NCBI GenBank assembly: GCA_947504025.1
Contig: CANNFX010000001.1
Span: 1,153,501 to 1,217,500, forward strand
Direction: 5' to 3'
DNA length: 64,000 nucleotides
From: an uncultured Sphingomonadaceae bacterium
GTDB lineage: Bacteria; Pseudomonadota; Alphaproteobacteria; Sphingomonadales; Sphingomonadaceae
Below the pieces are notes generated by a model, which was not told the DNA's origin, ran no database searches, and saw only the letters and a list, made by a program, of their open reading frames with translations. The position numbers and the translations under genes are program-made. Below, piece after piece: positions 54,935-63,784 of this stretch (position 1 is the stretch's first letter; every line of letters begins with the position of its first letter).

Positions 54935-55224
54935 GGCTTTTTGTCCTTATCGAAGGGATCAGAAATCGCTTCATCGTGACCGGTTCCGTTGGACAGGAAA
55001 ACCAGCCCCATCAATGCCGCAGTCAGCAGCATCATAAAGCCAATGCCCAGCGCCACCGCAATATAGAAATGCACCGACACGCTAGGTCCCTGTTTGTACA
55101 GAAGTGCCAGCGCAATCGCGACTACGCCCATCGTCACGAGAAACATGAATCGCATCAAGCGGCGATAACGCGCCCAGGCAAAAGCTGCCTTTTCGGGATC
55201 ATCAAGGGGGGATTTCGGGGCCAT
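54931..55224 (-). CDS. Small two-helix membrane protein
   Basis: A 97-residue protein (start at 55224, MAPKSPLDD; 55260 is an alternative). Two membrane helices at about 25-45 and 55-77 are flanked by a charged N-terminus and an acidic tail. No family recognised. Confidence 0.62.
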   Translation of the reverse strand: MAPKSPLDDPEKAAFAWARYRRLMRFMFLVTMGVVAIALALLYKQGPSVSVHFYIAVALGIGFMMLLTAALMGLVFLSNGTGHDEAISDPFDKDKKP

Positions 55225-55356
55225 GCCCGCCCACATGGGGATATGCATACCATTTGGCAATTGCCCAGTGGTCTAGTGTACCCTGGGCCGCGATTCGCCT
55301 TTCGGCTAAAGACATGGCATATTTTCATATGCGCTAGCAGGAGGAGAAGAGCGACA

Positions 55357-55788
55357 ATGGAAGTATCCCGCCTGATCGAAGGCCGTGAAAGCGGCGATAT
55401 CATCACATGCGAAGTGGGCATGAAAGTGCGCGATGTGATCGCCCTGCTTGCTGAAAAACGCATCGGCGCGCTGCCGGTTATGCAAGACGGCAAAGTCGTG
55501 GGAATTTTCTCCGAGCGCGATGTAATCTACAAATTGGCCGCTGAAGGCGCGCTGTGCCTTGACCGTGAGATAAGTGAAGTGATGACAGCGGACCCCATCA
55601 CCGTCACGCCCGGCACAAATGTCGATCATGCACTCGCCCTGATGACTCGCCGGCGCATCCGTCACTTGCCTGTGATCGACGGTGACAATATGCGAGGCTT
55701 CATTTCGATCGGAGATTTAGTGAAATCGCGCATCGACGAAGTGCAAAACGAAGCCGAGGCAATGCGTTCCTATATTCAGACTGCTTGA
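55357..55788 (+). CDS. CBS-domain pair protein
   Basis: A 143-residue protein made of two CBS motifs in tandem (about 8-62 and 73-125; GALPVMQDGKVVGIFSERDV and RHLPVIDGDNMRGFISIGDLV), which together bind adenine nucleotides. GGAGGAG stands 13-9 bases before the ATG at 55357, which fixes the start over longer frames. It has no attached catalytic domain, so it probably regulates a partner according to energy charge. Confidence 0.9.
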   Translation: MEVSRLIEGRESGDIITCEVGMKVRDVIALLAEKRIGALPVMQDGKVVGIFSERDVIYKLAAEGALCLDREISEVMTADPITVTPGTNVDHALALMTRRRIRHLPVIDGDNMRGFISIGDLVKSRIDEVQNEAEAMRSYIQTA

Positions 55789-55819
55789 GAAGCACGGCCC
55801 GCATCACTACATCAACCAT

Positions 55820-56152
55820 ATGAACGCCCCCTCCCTCTCCCTGACCGCCAATGCTGCAAAGCGCGTGGCAACGATCGCTGAAAAGCAAGCTAAGCCAGCT
55901 ATTCTCAGGCTTTCAGTCGAAGGTGGCGGCTGTTCAGGCTTCCAATATAAGTTCGATTTGGCTGACGGCCCTGATGGTGACGACATGGTCAGCGAAACTG
56001 ACGGTGTGCGCCTGGTGGTCGATCCTGTCAGCCTCGACCTTGTTGCAGGCAGTACAGTGGATTTCGTCGAATCCCTTGGCGGGGCGGCTTTCAAGGTTGA
56101 AAACCCCCAAGCTGCTGCTGGTTGCGGCTGCGGATCCAGCTTCGGAATTTAA
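55820..56152 (+). CDS. erpA: Iron-sulfur insertion protein ErpA-like
   Basis: A 110-residue A-type carrier. Ligands are Cys in GGGCSGFQY and the GCGCGSSF pair. The FDLADGPDGDD insertion and missing SUF-type SVDYV strand separate it from the SufA at 24.6 kb and place it with ErpA, which delivers clusters to late targets. It is 31 bp after the CBS gene and 47 bp before xthA. Confidence 0.88.
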   Translation: MNAPSLSLTANAAKRVATIAEKQAKPAILRLSVEGGGCSGFQYKFDLADGPDGDDMVSETDGVRLVVDPVSLDLVAGSTVDFVESLGGAAFKVENPQAAAGCGCGSSFGI

Positions 56153-56199
56153 GCCTGCATGATGGACGTCGCTGGCCCGGTCCGGCTAGACGGTCCGTC

Positions 56200-56985
56200 A
56201 TGAAAATTGCCACTTACAATATCAATGGGATCAAAGCGCGCCTGCCGCGCCTTCTCGAATGGCTTCAGGAAACCCGGCCAACCGTCGCCTGCTTGCAGGA
56301 AATCAAGACGATGGACGAAGGATTTCCGGCGGAGGAGTTCGAGAAAATCGGCTATAAGGCCATCTGGCATGGCCAAAAGAGCTTCAACGGTGTCGCGATC
56401 CTGGTTGATGGTGCCGAACCCATTGAAACCCAGCGCGGTTTACCTGGCGACCCAACTGATGAACAGTCGCGCTATCTCGAAGCAGATGTGAACGGGGTAC
56501 GCATCGCATGTCTCTACCTTCCCAATGGCAATCCGCAGCCCGGCCCTAAGTTCGATTACAAACTCGCATGGATGGAACGCCTGCATGCCCGTATGAAAGA
56601 GCTGTGGGATCAGGAAATCCCGACTGTTGTGCTGGGTGATTTCAACGTCATCCCCGAAGCGAAAGACACATATTCAGTCAAAGCTATGGCCGATGACGCG
56701 CTGACTCAGCCCGAATCGCGCGACGCCTATTTCCGACTGCTTGGCGATGGCTGGACCGATGCCATTGATACGCTCAACCCGCGCGGCGGCGTTTGGACTT
56801 ATTGGGATTATCAGCGCGGCGCATGGCAGCGCGATCACGGCTTCCGGATCGATCACTTGCTGCTGTCGCCCGAACTCGCCGACAGGATGGTCGCCGCTGG
56901 TGTCGATAAGGAGTATCGCGGCCGGGAAAGAGCTAGCGATCACACCCCTGTGTGGGTCGAAATCGCTGAACCGGTGTCGACATAG
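56200..56985 (+). CDS. xthA: Exodeoxyribonuclease III
   Basis: A 261-residue AP endonuclease/3' exonuclease for base excision repair. Motifs MKIATYNINGIKARL, CLQEIKTMDE (metal Glu), LGDFNVIPEAKD and RASDHTPVWVEI (catalytic His) are intact. The start at 56200 is where the family begins; the longer frame overlaps erpA without support. Confidence 0.95.
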   Translation: MKIATYNINGIKARLPRLLEWLQETRPTVACLQEIKTMDEGFPAEEFEKIGYKAIWHGQKSFNGVAILVDGAEPIETQRGLPGDPTDEQSRYLEADVNGVRIACLYLPNGNPQPGPKFDYKLAWMERLHARMKELWDQEIPTVVLGDFNVIPEAKDTYSVKAMADDALTQPESRDAYFRLLGDGWTDAIDTLNPRGGVWTYWDYQRGAWQRDHGFRIDHLLLSPELADRMVAAGVDKEYRGRERASDHTPVWVEIAEPVST

Positions 56986-57031
56986 AAAAGCGCCAGCCAA
57001 CATATGGACGAGGGCCTTTCTTCTAACGAAT

Positions 57032-57199
57032 CTAACGGGGTTTACGTCGACTCATCAAATAGCCAACCAGCCAACCCATGGCAGCTGCCACAACGACAAC
57101 TGAGAAGGCCCCTTGAATGTGGCCATCCCAATTAGAAGCGGCAGTCAGGCAGCCAACCAGCGCACCAATGATCAATCCATTGCGGCCCGTTCGCTCCAT
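57032..57199 (-). CDS. Small (55 aa) membrane protein downstream of the cell wall hydrolase
   Basis: A 55-codon open frame beginning ATG at 57199 and ending TAG at 57032, with GAGG six bases upstream. The product has a short polar start (MERTGRN), a hydrophobic segment (LIIGALVGCLTAA), a polar turn (SNWDGHIQG), a second hydrophobic segment (AFSVVVVAAAMGWLVGYLM) and a basic end SRRKPR, so a two-pass membrane hairpin is likely. It is 21 bp after the SleB-type gene in the same direction. No family recognised. Confidence 0.6.
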   Translation of the reverse strand: MERTGRNGLIIGALVGCLTAASNWDGHIQGAFSVVVVAAAMGWLVGYLMSRRKPR

Positions 57200-57220
57200 A
57201 AACGCCTCTTGTGCTGTCTC

Positions 57221-57886
57221 TTAGCGGTAGAAAACATGCGTGCTGATCTGCGCGCGGTGCTTCTTCCGGCTGGCCCAACGCGGCTTAACATACGTCGCGT
57301 GGAAATAGAGAGAATCAGCCGCTGCGCTTTCCCAAGTGCCCTCATGAGCGATCTTGGCCAACGCCTTGGCGTTGCGCCATGCCGCTGTGCTGGTGCGAGC
57401 CTTTGGAATGCGGCCACCCTTCACAAAGGAAAACTGCGAACGCTGCGTAACAACTCCGCAATAATCAGATGGAAACTGGCGGCTTTCAGCACGGTTCACG
57501 ATCACGGTTCCGACAGCCAACTGGCCAGCAAGCGGTTCACCGCGTGATTCGAAATAGATCGCACTGGCAAGGCAATGCATGTCACGCGACAACTGGCCCG
57601 AAGTGGTGGTTGTGGAAACCAGTTCACGAAGCGAGCCTGCGGGCTTTGGCGCGGCTTCTTCTTCGACAGTTTCTTCTACCGGCGCAGGGGCCGGAAGAGG
57701 TTGGACCACTTCTTCTGCGATGAACGCAGGGTTTGCGGCATCCTGAAGTTCAGGATTAGAAATCTCGGTTGCGGGCGCTTCATCAGCAGCCTCTGCAGCC
57801 ACGCCGGAACTTTCCGACAGGGCAAAAGTCGTAATCAGTGTTGCGGCAACGGCGAAAACGCCGGCCCTTTGAGTCTTTCGGCTCAT
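57221..57886 (-). CDS. SleB-type cell wall hydrolase
   Basis: A 221-residue exported hydrolase. The signal peptide runs to about residue 30 and is followed by a Pro/Glu-rich linker to residue 95. The hydrolase_2 domain (about 102-221) has the catalytic-type Glu E113 in IYFESRGEP, then VIVNRAESRQFPSDYCGVV and the C-terminal ADSLYFHATYVKPRW. Relatives cut peptidoglycan glycan strands. It is followed by a small membrane protein. Confidence 0.87.
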   Translation of the reverse strand: MSRKTQRAGVFAVAATLITTFALSESSGVAAEAADEAPATEISNPELQDAANPAFIAEEVVQPLPAPAPVEETVEEEAAPKPAGSLRELVSTTTTSGQLSRDMHCLASAIYFESRGEPLAGQLAVGTVIVNRAESRQFPSDYCGVVTQRSQFSFVKGGRIPKARTSTAAWRNAKALAKIAHEGTWESAAADSLYFHATYVKPRWASRKKHRAQISTHVFYR

Positions 57887-58082
57887 GTATCTCGTCTATA
57901 TCAGCGGTGAACGAGCGCTGGCGCAGGCTGGACCCGGAGTGCGTTATTAACTTGTTTGGGTCGTCGAAGGCCTGCCGGCCGTTCCCCGTCTGCGTGCTTG
58001 CTGAGCGAGCCTTATTGCCTGCTACGCCGCCTACGCATCTGGTGTTCGAGGGGGCAGATAGCCTGCCTCACCTAAACGTCAA

Positions 58083-58421
58083 CTAAAACGTTCCGATATT
58101 AACGATGAACCGTTCCGCATCTGCGATATCCAGCTCCAAAATCCAAATATCACTATCTTGGTGTTTTCGGCGATCTAAATATTCATTGAATTCCAATGGG
58201 TTGTCTTTATTTTGTTCGCGCGACGCAACAAACTTGCGCGAGCCATCGAGCTGAGGCATCCGCTCGAAAAGCCTCTGATGACCCTGCCCGTCCATTGTAA
58301 CAATCAGGATGGTGCCGGCGTCGCGTTCACCTTTTGCGATAACCGTCGCGAATCCGCCAGCCGCCTGCACCGCTCTAATCAGGCCATTAATCTCAAGATG
58401 GGCTGGAAGTCGCGAATCCAA
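58083..58421 (-). CDS. DUF1491 family protein
   Basis: A 112-residue protein of the DUF1491 family (LEINGLIRAVQAAGGFATVIAKGERDAGTILIV, then EYLDRRKHQDSDIWILELD). Function unknown; no signal peptide. One base separates it from the thioesterase gene upstream. One sampled line of its DNA is about 35% GC, low for this window. Confidence 0.83.
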   Translation of the reverse strand: MDSRLPAHLEINGLIRAVQAAGGFATVIAKGERDAGTILIVTMDGQGHQRLFERMPQLDGSRKFVASREQNKDNPLEFNEYLDRRKHQDSDIWILELDIADAERFIVNIGTF

Positions 58422-58422
58422 C

Positions 58423-58914
58423 TTATTGCTCTACTGGCCCGTAGCCATCGAGATTGGACAAAGGAATGCGCGAGCGCATGAAAGTCCCTGTCCCGCGTCC
58501 GATTTCTTCGCCTTCGGCATCGAGTAGGCGCGATTCGGCCACCAGCACCCGACGGCGGCCACTAACCCAGCGTCCCCGAGCAGTAACATCGCCAATTTTT
58601 ACTGGTTTGGAAAAATGCATGTTAAATGAGGTCGTCAACAAAAAGCGGTCGGTCACCAGCGTGTTCGCCGCATAGAAGGCCGCATCATCCAGCATCTTAA
58701 AATAGATCGTTCCGTGGGCGGCACCCGCGGCGTGATAGCAACTCTCATCCACTGTAAAGCGGATGATCGAACGCCCCTCATCCTCAATTGCGAGCGTAGA
58801 GTGGAATTTATCGTTGATCGGAGCCGAGCGATAAAGCCCTTCCAGCGCACGGTAATGCTGTGCAGCGCCAACCCCGGCCTGGGGGGCATTCGATTCCGAA
58901 TCAGGCTGCGTCAC
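58423..58914 (-). CDS. PaaI-like hotdog-fold thioesterase
   Basis: A 163-residue thioesterase of the PaaI/acyl-CoA type. The fold's signature YHAAGAAHGTIYFKMLDDAAFYAAN gives the HG and the catalytic-type Asp, and TSFNMHFSKPVKIGDVTARG forms the dimer strands. It probably hydrolyses an acyl-CoA. It overlaps ptsN by 14 bp. Confidence 0.88.
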   Translation of the reverse strand: MTQPDSESNAPQAGVGAAQHYRALEGLYRSAPINDKFHSTLAIEDEGRSIIRFTVDESCYHAAGAAHGTIYFKMLDDAAFYAANTLVTDRFLLTTSFNMHFSKPVKIGDVTARGRWVSGRRRVLVAESRLLDAEGEEIGRGTGTFMRSRIPLSNLDGYGPVEQ

Positions 58915-59362
58915 GGTCCGAAATATTTGTCAGCAGCCCACGCAAGGCCTCTTCATTGGGGGCGTTGCTAAGCGCCTCATGCATAGTTTCATCCCGCAGC
59001 AAACGAGAAATAGCAGCCAGAGCATGGAGATGCGCCGTTCCGCCTTCAGCAGGTGAAATCAACCCGAAAACCAAGTCGACCGGCATGCCGTCAGCGGCGT
59101 CGAAATCAACCGGTTGAGCAAGGCGCAAGCAAGCCGCCACAGGCCGAGTGATACCTTCGATCCGTGCATGCGGAATCGCAACGCCTCGGCCAAAGCCAGT
59201 ACTGCCGAGCTGTTCACGCTCTCGAAGCGAATCGAGCACTTCGTCAGCCTCGAGCGAATAAGCGCGGGCAAATACCTTAGCCAACGCCTCAAGGATCGCA
59301 GGCTTGTCTGCGGGAGAAGCAGCCATAACCGCTTCTGGAACTATTTTAAATTCTGCGCTCAT
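58901..59362 (-). CDS. ptsN: PTS IIA-like nitrogen-regulatory protein PtsN
   Basis: A 153-residue EIIA-Ntr. The phosphorylated His is H65 in VAIPHARI. The LVFGLISPAEGGTAHLHALAAISRLLRD block is typical. In many proteobacteria ptsN follows rpoN and hpf; here hpf is adjacent upstream in the transcript order across a 156-bp gap, but rpoN is absent from the window. Confidence 0.92.
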   Translation of the reverse strand: MSAEFKIVPEAVMAASPADKPAILEALAKVFARAYSLEADEVLDSLREREQLGSTGFGRGVAIPHARIEGITRPVAACLRLAQPVDFDAADGMPVDLVFGLISPAEGGTAHLHALAAISRLLRDETMHEALSNAPNEEALRGLLTNISDRDAA

Positions 59363-59518
59363 TATCCGGTCAAATCAAATTGTTATAAACTGTCCCTTGG
59401 GGGATTATATTGGCCCTGCCGGCAGCTTCTCCGCCAGAGGGATCCAATCAGAGACGGGGTCAGCCCTGTATGCGGCCGGTAAAACCGAACGCCGCAATTC
59501 AGGGCATCTATAGAAGAG

Positions 59519-60091
59519 TCAGGACGGTTCAACCCAGCCGATTGATCCATCGTTGCGGCGATAGACCATATTATGCCTGCCGGTTCCAGCGTTTTTGAAG
59601 AACATCGCGTTAGTGTCACGCAAATCCAGCATCATCACCGCATCTGAAACGCTCGCTTCGGGAATATCCACACGGGTTTCCGCAACGATCGGCGGGGCAT
59701 CAGCGGTTTCAATATCATCTTCCGGTTCATCAACCGCCTGGGCAAATACGGTATAAGCCGCTTCATCCTCACGTGCGGCATGCGTCATTTGCGCATGGCG
59801 GTCATGCAGACGGCGTTTGTAGCGACGGATTTGTGTTTCGATCTTGGTCGCGGCCTGATCCAACGCCTGGTGCGCATCGCCCGCTTCGGCGCTCGCCTTT
59901 ACGATGGTTCCTTGCATCACATGGGTCACAATATCGCACTCGAAGGAATGGCCGGTCGCCTTACTAAAGGTGACATGCGACGAAATCGCTCGGTCAAAGT
60001 ATTTGCTGACAACTGAATCGAGACGGTCGGCAGCGTAATCCTGCAAAGCAGCACCGGTTTCGACCTGATGACCTGAGACACGGATATCCAT
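59519..60091 (-). CDS. hpf: Ribosome hibernation promoting factor, long form
   Basis: A 190-residue long HPF that silences and dimerises ribosomes. The N-terminal RaiA/HPF domain is about 1-105 (MDIRVSGHQVETGAALQDYAADRLD, then DAHQALDQAATKIETQIRRYKRRL). After a linker, the C-terminal dimerisation domain shows DAVMMLDLRDTNAMFFKNAGTGRHNMVYRRNDGSIGWVEP. Usual length for the long form. Confidence 0.95.
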   Translation of the reverse strand: MDIRVSGHQVETGAALQDYAADRLDSVVSKYFDRAISSHVTFSKATGHSFECDIVTHVMQGTIVKASAEAGDAHQALDQAATKIETQIRRYKRRLHDRHAQMTHAAREDEAAYTVFAQAVDEPEDDIETADAPPIVAETRVDIPEASVSDAVMMLDLRDTNAMFFKNAGTGRHNMVYRRNDGSIGWVEPS

Positions 60092-60153
60092 CGTAATGCG
60101 TTCTCCTGTTTTGACGCGGCCAGAGAGCGGCCGCGGGGGATCTGGTCAGCCCT

Positions 60154-60837
60154 TCAGCCGGCCCAGAGAGGTTTTTCCATCTTTTCGAGAAACACCTTGT
60201 GGCGGGCGAGTTCCTCTTCGGATGCAGAATGGGGGCGCGGCGCACGAAATTCGCGCTGAACCGCCTTTCCGCCTGGAATTTCTACTACACTGTCGGCTTG
60301 TTCGGCAGCAAGTTCGAGACCGATTTGCCGCCCGCCAGTTAGTTCGACATAGACTTGCGCGAGCAATTCAGCATCAAGCAGAGCACCGTGTTTTACGCGG
60401 TGGCTACGGTCGATCCCGTAGCGGCTGCAGAGCGCATCGAGCGATAGTTTCGCGCCTGGATGGCGCCGCTTAGCGATCGCAATCGTATCGATCATGCGCG
60501 CCATGTCGACTTCAGCCATAGCGGCCATCGTCAGCTCATTATTGAGAAAGCCGAAATCGAAGCGTGCATTATGGGCAATCAGCGGTGAATCTTCGATGAA
60601 TTCAAGCAATTCATGCGCGGTTTCAGAGAATTTCGGCTTGTCTGACAAAAAGCCGATACTCAACCCGTGAACAGCCTCGGCCTGTTCGGGCATGTCGCGT
60701 TCCGGATTATAATAGGCGTGATAGCTGCGACCCGTCGTCACTCGGTTGACCATTTCGATGCAACCGATTTCGACCATGCGATCACCCGTCTTGGGGTCGA
60801 GGCCGGTTGTTTCCGTATCGAATACGATTTCGCGCAT
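60154..60837 (-). CDS. dnaQ: DNA polymerase III epsilon subunit (proofreading exonuclease)
   Basis: A 227-residue DnaQ. Exonuclease motif I D7-T-E9 in FDTETTGLD, motif II IAHNARFDFGFLNNE and motif III HGALLDAELLAQVY are intact. A 50-residue C-terminal tail binds the polymerase. It is transcribed in the same direction as coaE, aroE, maf and ppsR, a gene order shared with Caulobacter. Confidence 0.95.
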   Translation of the reverse strand: MREIVFDTETTGLDPKTGDRMVEIGCIEMVNRVTTGRSYHAYYNPERDMPEQAEAVHGLSIGFLSDKPKFSETAHELLEFIEDSPLIAHNARFDFGFLNNELTMAAMAEVDMARMIDTIAIAKRRHPGAKLSLDALCSRYGIDRSHRVKHGALLDAELLAQVYVELTGGRQIGLELAAEQADSVVEIPGGKAVQREFRAPRPHSASEEELARHKVFLEKMEKPLWAG

Positions 60838-60892
60838 TGATCATAATATCGGACTCGATTGCGGCGCTGGCAAGGCCCGTTTGCGAATGTTT

Positions 60893-61492
60893 TTATTTGT
60901 CGGGCTGACGCAGGGTTTCAACTAGCCGCGCCACTTGCATCTGCGTTTCTGGCAACGTCAGCCCAGTGTCGATCACATAGTCGGCACGGGCGCGTTTTTC
61001 CGAATCGGGTACTTGGCGGCCCAGAATTTGCGCGAACTTTTCAGGCGTCATACCAGGCCTGGCCAATACCCGCTCACGCTGAATATCAGCAGGAGCCGAA
61101 ACTACGACCACATGGTCAACCGCAGCAGCACCGCCTTTTTCAAACAATAGCGGGATGTCGAACAGAACCAGATTGGCACCGCCATGTTCGATCATGAATT
61201 CCTGGCGCATTGCAGCAATGGCAGGATGCACGATGGCCTCAAGCCGCGCGAGAGCGCCGTCATCGCCAAAAACCAGCGAACCCAGCTTGGCCCGGTCGAG
61301 GCCATCCGGGCCGGTCGTTCCGGGAAATGCGCTCTCAATCGCTGGCAGCAAAGCGCCGCCCTTGCCCTGCAATTGGTGTACCGCCGCGTCGGCGTCGAAC
61401 ACAGGGACACCGCATTCTCCAAACATCGCCGCAACCGTGGACTTGCCCATGCCAATTGAGCCGGTGAGACCAATGATCTTAGGGCCGCTCAT
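60893..61492 (-). CDS. coaE: Dephospho-CoA kinase
   Basis: A 199-residue kinase for the last step of CoA synthesis. P-loop [12 protein letters not shown], then [10 protein letters not shown] and [12 protein letters not shown] are conserved. It overlaps aroE by 4 bp. Confidence 0.95.
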   Translation of the reverse strand: MSGPKIIGLTGSIGMGKSTVAAMFGECGVPVFDADAAVHQLQGKGGALLPAIESAFPGTTGPDGLDRAKLGSLVFGDDGALARLEAIVHPAIAAMRQEFMIEHGGANLVLFDIPLLFEKGGAAAVDHVVVVSAPADIQRERVLARPGMTPEKFAQILGRQVPDSEKRARADYVIDTGLTLPETQMQVARLVETLRQPDK

Positions 61493-62361
61493 GCGATTAA
61501 CCTTTCGCGCAATTCCGCATCATGTTGGCGCGGTGCAGGCTCCCCAAAGAACATTTCAAATGCTTCTGCAGCCTGCCCAATCAGCATCGCGTAACCATCG
61601 ATCGCCTGGAATCCAGCCTCGCGCGCAGCCTTCAGAAAAGGAGTTTCGATTGGATCGGTAACAATGTCATAGAATATGCTGCCGGGTGGGACATGGCTTA
61701 GATCAAAGGCCAAAGGGGGCTGCTCCCGCATACCCAGGGGACTGGCGTTGACAATCAAATCACAACAACCTTCCCGATCATCGAATTGAAAATCCGTCGG
61801 TTCGGCAAAATGGGTAAGCGGAGCAACGTGATGTTCGCCTTCGGGATCGAGCTCGTCCAACAGGTGCTGCGCTTTGGCCGTGTCGCGTGCTGCGAGGACT
61901 TGCACGAAATTCTCGGCAGCAAGCGCGGTAACAATTGCCCGCGCTGCGCCGCCAGCGCCAACGATCCGTGCCATGCGGAAGAGATGCGTCTGACGAAGCA
62001 GATCCGTCAAAGGCTCCAGAAAACCTCCAACATCCGTATTGAACCCACGCAAAGAACCATCATCTTGCCGCACCACGGTGTTCACTGCGCCAACTTTGGC
62101 CGCCACTGGATCAAGACTATCCAAATATGGAATGATCGCCTGCTTATGCGGCATAGTCACATTGCAGCCTCGCCAATTGCCGTCACCAAGCACGCCAGCC
62201 AAAAAGGCCTCGGGGGTATTTTCGACCAACTCGGCAGTATATTCCGCCTCCAATTCCAGTTTCCCGATCCAAAAATTATGAATCAAAGGTGATTTGGAAT
62301 GGCTGATCGGATTACCGATCACACAGGCATAAGGCGTCACGGCAGGGTGGGTGGCAGTCAT
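61489..62361 (-). CDS. aroE: Shikimate dehydrogenase
   Basis: A 290-residue NADPH enzyme of aromatic amino acid synthesis. Shikimate site [16 protein letters not shown] and catalytic Lys in VTMPHKQAI with Asp in FNTDVGGF are present, as is the NADP loop [11 protein letters not shown]. Overlaps maf and coaE by 4 bp each. Confidence 0.95.
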   Translation of the reverse strand: MTATHPAVTPYACVIGNPISHSKSPLIHNFWIGKLELEAEYTAELVENTPEAFLAGVLGDGNWRGCNVTMPHKQAIIPYLDSLDPVAAKVGAVNTVVRQDDGSLRGFNTDVGGFLEPLTDLLRQTHLFRMARIVGAGGAARAIVTALAAENFVQVLAARDTAKAQHLLDELDPEGEHHVAPLTHFAEPTDFQFDDREGCCDLIVNASPLGMREQPPLAFDLSHVPPGSIFYDIVTDPIETPFLKAAREAGFQAIDGYAMLIGQAAEAFEMFFGEPAPRQHDAELRERLIA

Positions 62362-62942
62362 TGCGGCAAAATGCCTTCTGCCCGAAGTGCACCCAAAACG
62401 GGCAGCAAGGGCATCCCAAGAACGGTGAACTGATCTCCTTCGATAGATTCGAACAGCTGAACGCCCAGTGCTTCAATCCGGAATACACCGACACAAAAAG
62501 AAACTTCAGGCCATTCGGCATCCAGATAACTTTCGATGAAACTATCTGTAAGATTCCGCACCTGCATCCTAGCCATAGCGGCGTGATGCCATTTTATTTC
62601 TGAGTTAACCGCCAATGCAGCGGCACTGTGCAGCTCCAACATCTTACCAGAGAAGAACCGTAGATGTTCGGCCGCATTCTCTCGTGACGATGGTTTGTCG
62701 AAGCGCCGGCCTTCTACGGTAACGAGTGAATCGCTCCCGAGTACAGTGGCGTCCAAATGGTCACGCGACACGGCGAATGCTTTTGCTTCGGCAAGTGCAA
62801 TCGCAATGTCTGCTGGCGCTGAGTCGGCCAATCGAGCTTCGAGCGCACGCTCATCCACATCAGCGGGCACAGCTTCGTAACGGACTCCGGCAGCGTCCAG
62901 CATAGCGCGGCGAGATGCACTTTTTGAAGCGAGGATAATCAT
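62358..62942 (-). CDS. maf: Maf family nucleotide pyrophosphatase
   Basis: A 194-residue nucleoside triphosphate pyrophosphatase of the Maf/YceF type, which removes noncanonical nucleotides. The substrate loop [13 protein letters not shown] and VLGSDSLV with the catalytic Asp are present. Overlaps ppsR and aroE by 4 bp. Confidence 0.93.
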   Translation of the reverse strand: MIILASKSASRRAMLDAAGVRYEAVPADVDERALEARLADSAPADIAIALAEAKAFAVSRDHLDATVLGSDSLVTVEGRRFDKPSSRENAAEHLRFFSGKMLELHSAAALAVNSEIKWHHAAMARMQVRNLTDSFIESYLDAEWPEVSFCVGVFRIEALGVQLFESIEGDQFTVLGMPLLPVLGALRAEGILPQ

Positions 62943-63784
62943 ATTGGTTTTGGACCAACGCGCGGCGGTGTTTCACGCGCTTCCCGTTCATTATAGAGTT
63001 TGATGATCGCTGCTGCAGTTTCCTCGATTGAGCGGCGGGTCACATCGATCACAGGCCAGCCATTATCGGCATACATCCGCCGAGCAAATTTCACTTCCTG
63101 TTGGACCCGGTCATCATCGACATAGGATGTTTCAGTCCCTTCATTGAGGCTGAGAAGCCGGTTCCGGCGTATTTGAACCAACCGGTCCGGCGCAGTTGTA
63201 AGGCCAATAATCATTGGGTGGCGCAGCCGGAAAAGGTCGCCCGGAGGTGGGCTTTCGATCACCAGCGGAATATTGGCCGTCTTATAACCGCGGTTGGCCA
63301 GATATATGCTTGTCGGCGTTTTTGAGCAGCGCGAAACGCCGGCCAGAATGATGTCCGCTTCTTCCCAATCTTCGTAAGCAATGCCGTCATCATGCGCGAT
63401 TGTGTAGTGGATCGCATCAACCCGCTTGAAATAGGCTTCATCCATCAAATGCTGCCGGCCCGGGCGGCCATGCGCCTCTTGCCCAAGCTGGTCTTCCAGG
63501 GCTTCCGTCACTGCATCCAGCGCTGGCACCGCTGGAAGGCCCAGCGTACGGCAGTGTTCCTCTAGCCGAGAACGAGTTTCCGGGTTCACCAGAGTAAACA
63601 GCACCAAGCCCGGCTTTGCAGCCAACTCGCTCATAATCCGGTCCAGGTGAACACGGCTTCGAACCATAGGCCAGAAGTGGCGCACAACATCGGCATCGTC
63701 GAATTGGGCAAGCGCTGCCTTGGCGACCATTTCCAACGTCTCGCCGGTCGAGTCCGATACGAGATGCAAATTTAGTCTGGTCAT
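62939..63784 (-). CDS. ppsR: PEP synthase / PPDK regulatory kinase-phosphorylase (DUF299)
   Basis: A 281-residue ADP-dependent kinase and Pi-dependent pyrophosphorylase that switches pyruvate phosphate dikinase or PEP synthase off and on. The P-loop-like motif [18 protein letters not shown] is intact and the N-terminus [13 protein letters not shown] is diagnostic. The start at 63784 fits the family better than 63814. In Caulobacter this gene borders the replication origin. Confidence 0.94.
   Translation of the reverse strand: MTRLNLHLVSDSTGETLEMVAKAALAQFDDADVVRHFWPMVRSRVHLDRIMSELAAKPGLVLFTLVNPETRSRLEEHCRTLGLPAVPALDAVTEALEDQLGQEAHGRPGRQHLMDEAYFKRVDAIHYTIAHDDGIAYEDWEEADIILAGVSRCSKTPTSIYLANRGYKTANIPLVIESPPPGDLFRLRHPMIIGLTTAPDRLVQIRRNRLLSLNEGTETSYVDDDRVQQEVKFARRMYADNGWPVIDVTRRSIEETAAAIIKLYNEREARETPPRVGPKPI

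Noticed and set aside
57900-58082. Plus-strand frame in the gap between the SleB-type gene and DUF1491
   Set aside because: It begins inside the antisense of the hydrolase gene, is Arg/Pro/Cys-rich, and has no credible start; the gap looks like promoter and spacer DNA.
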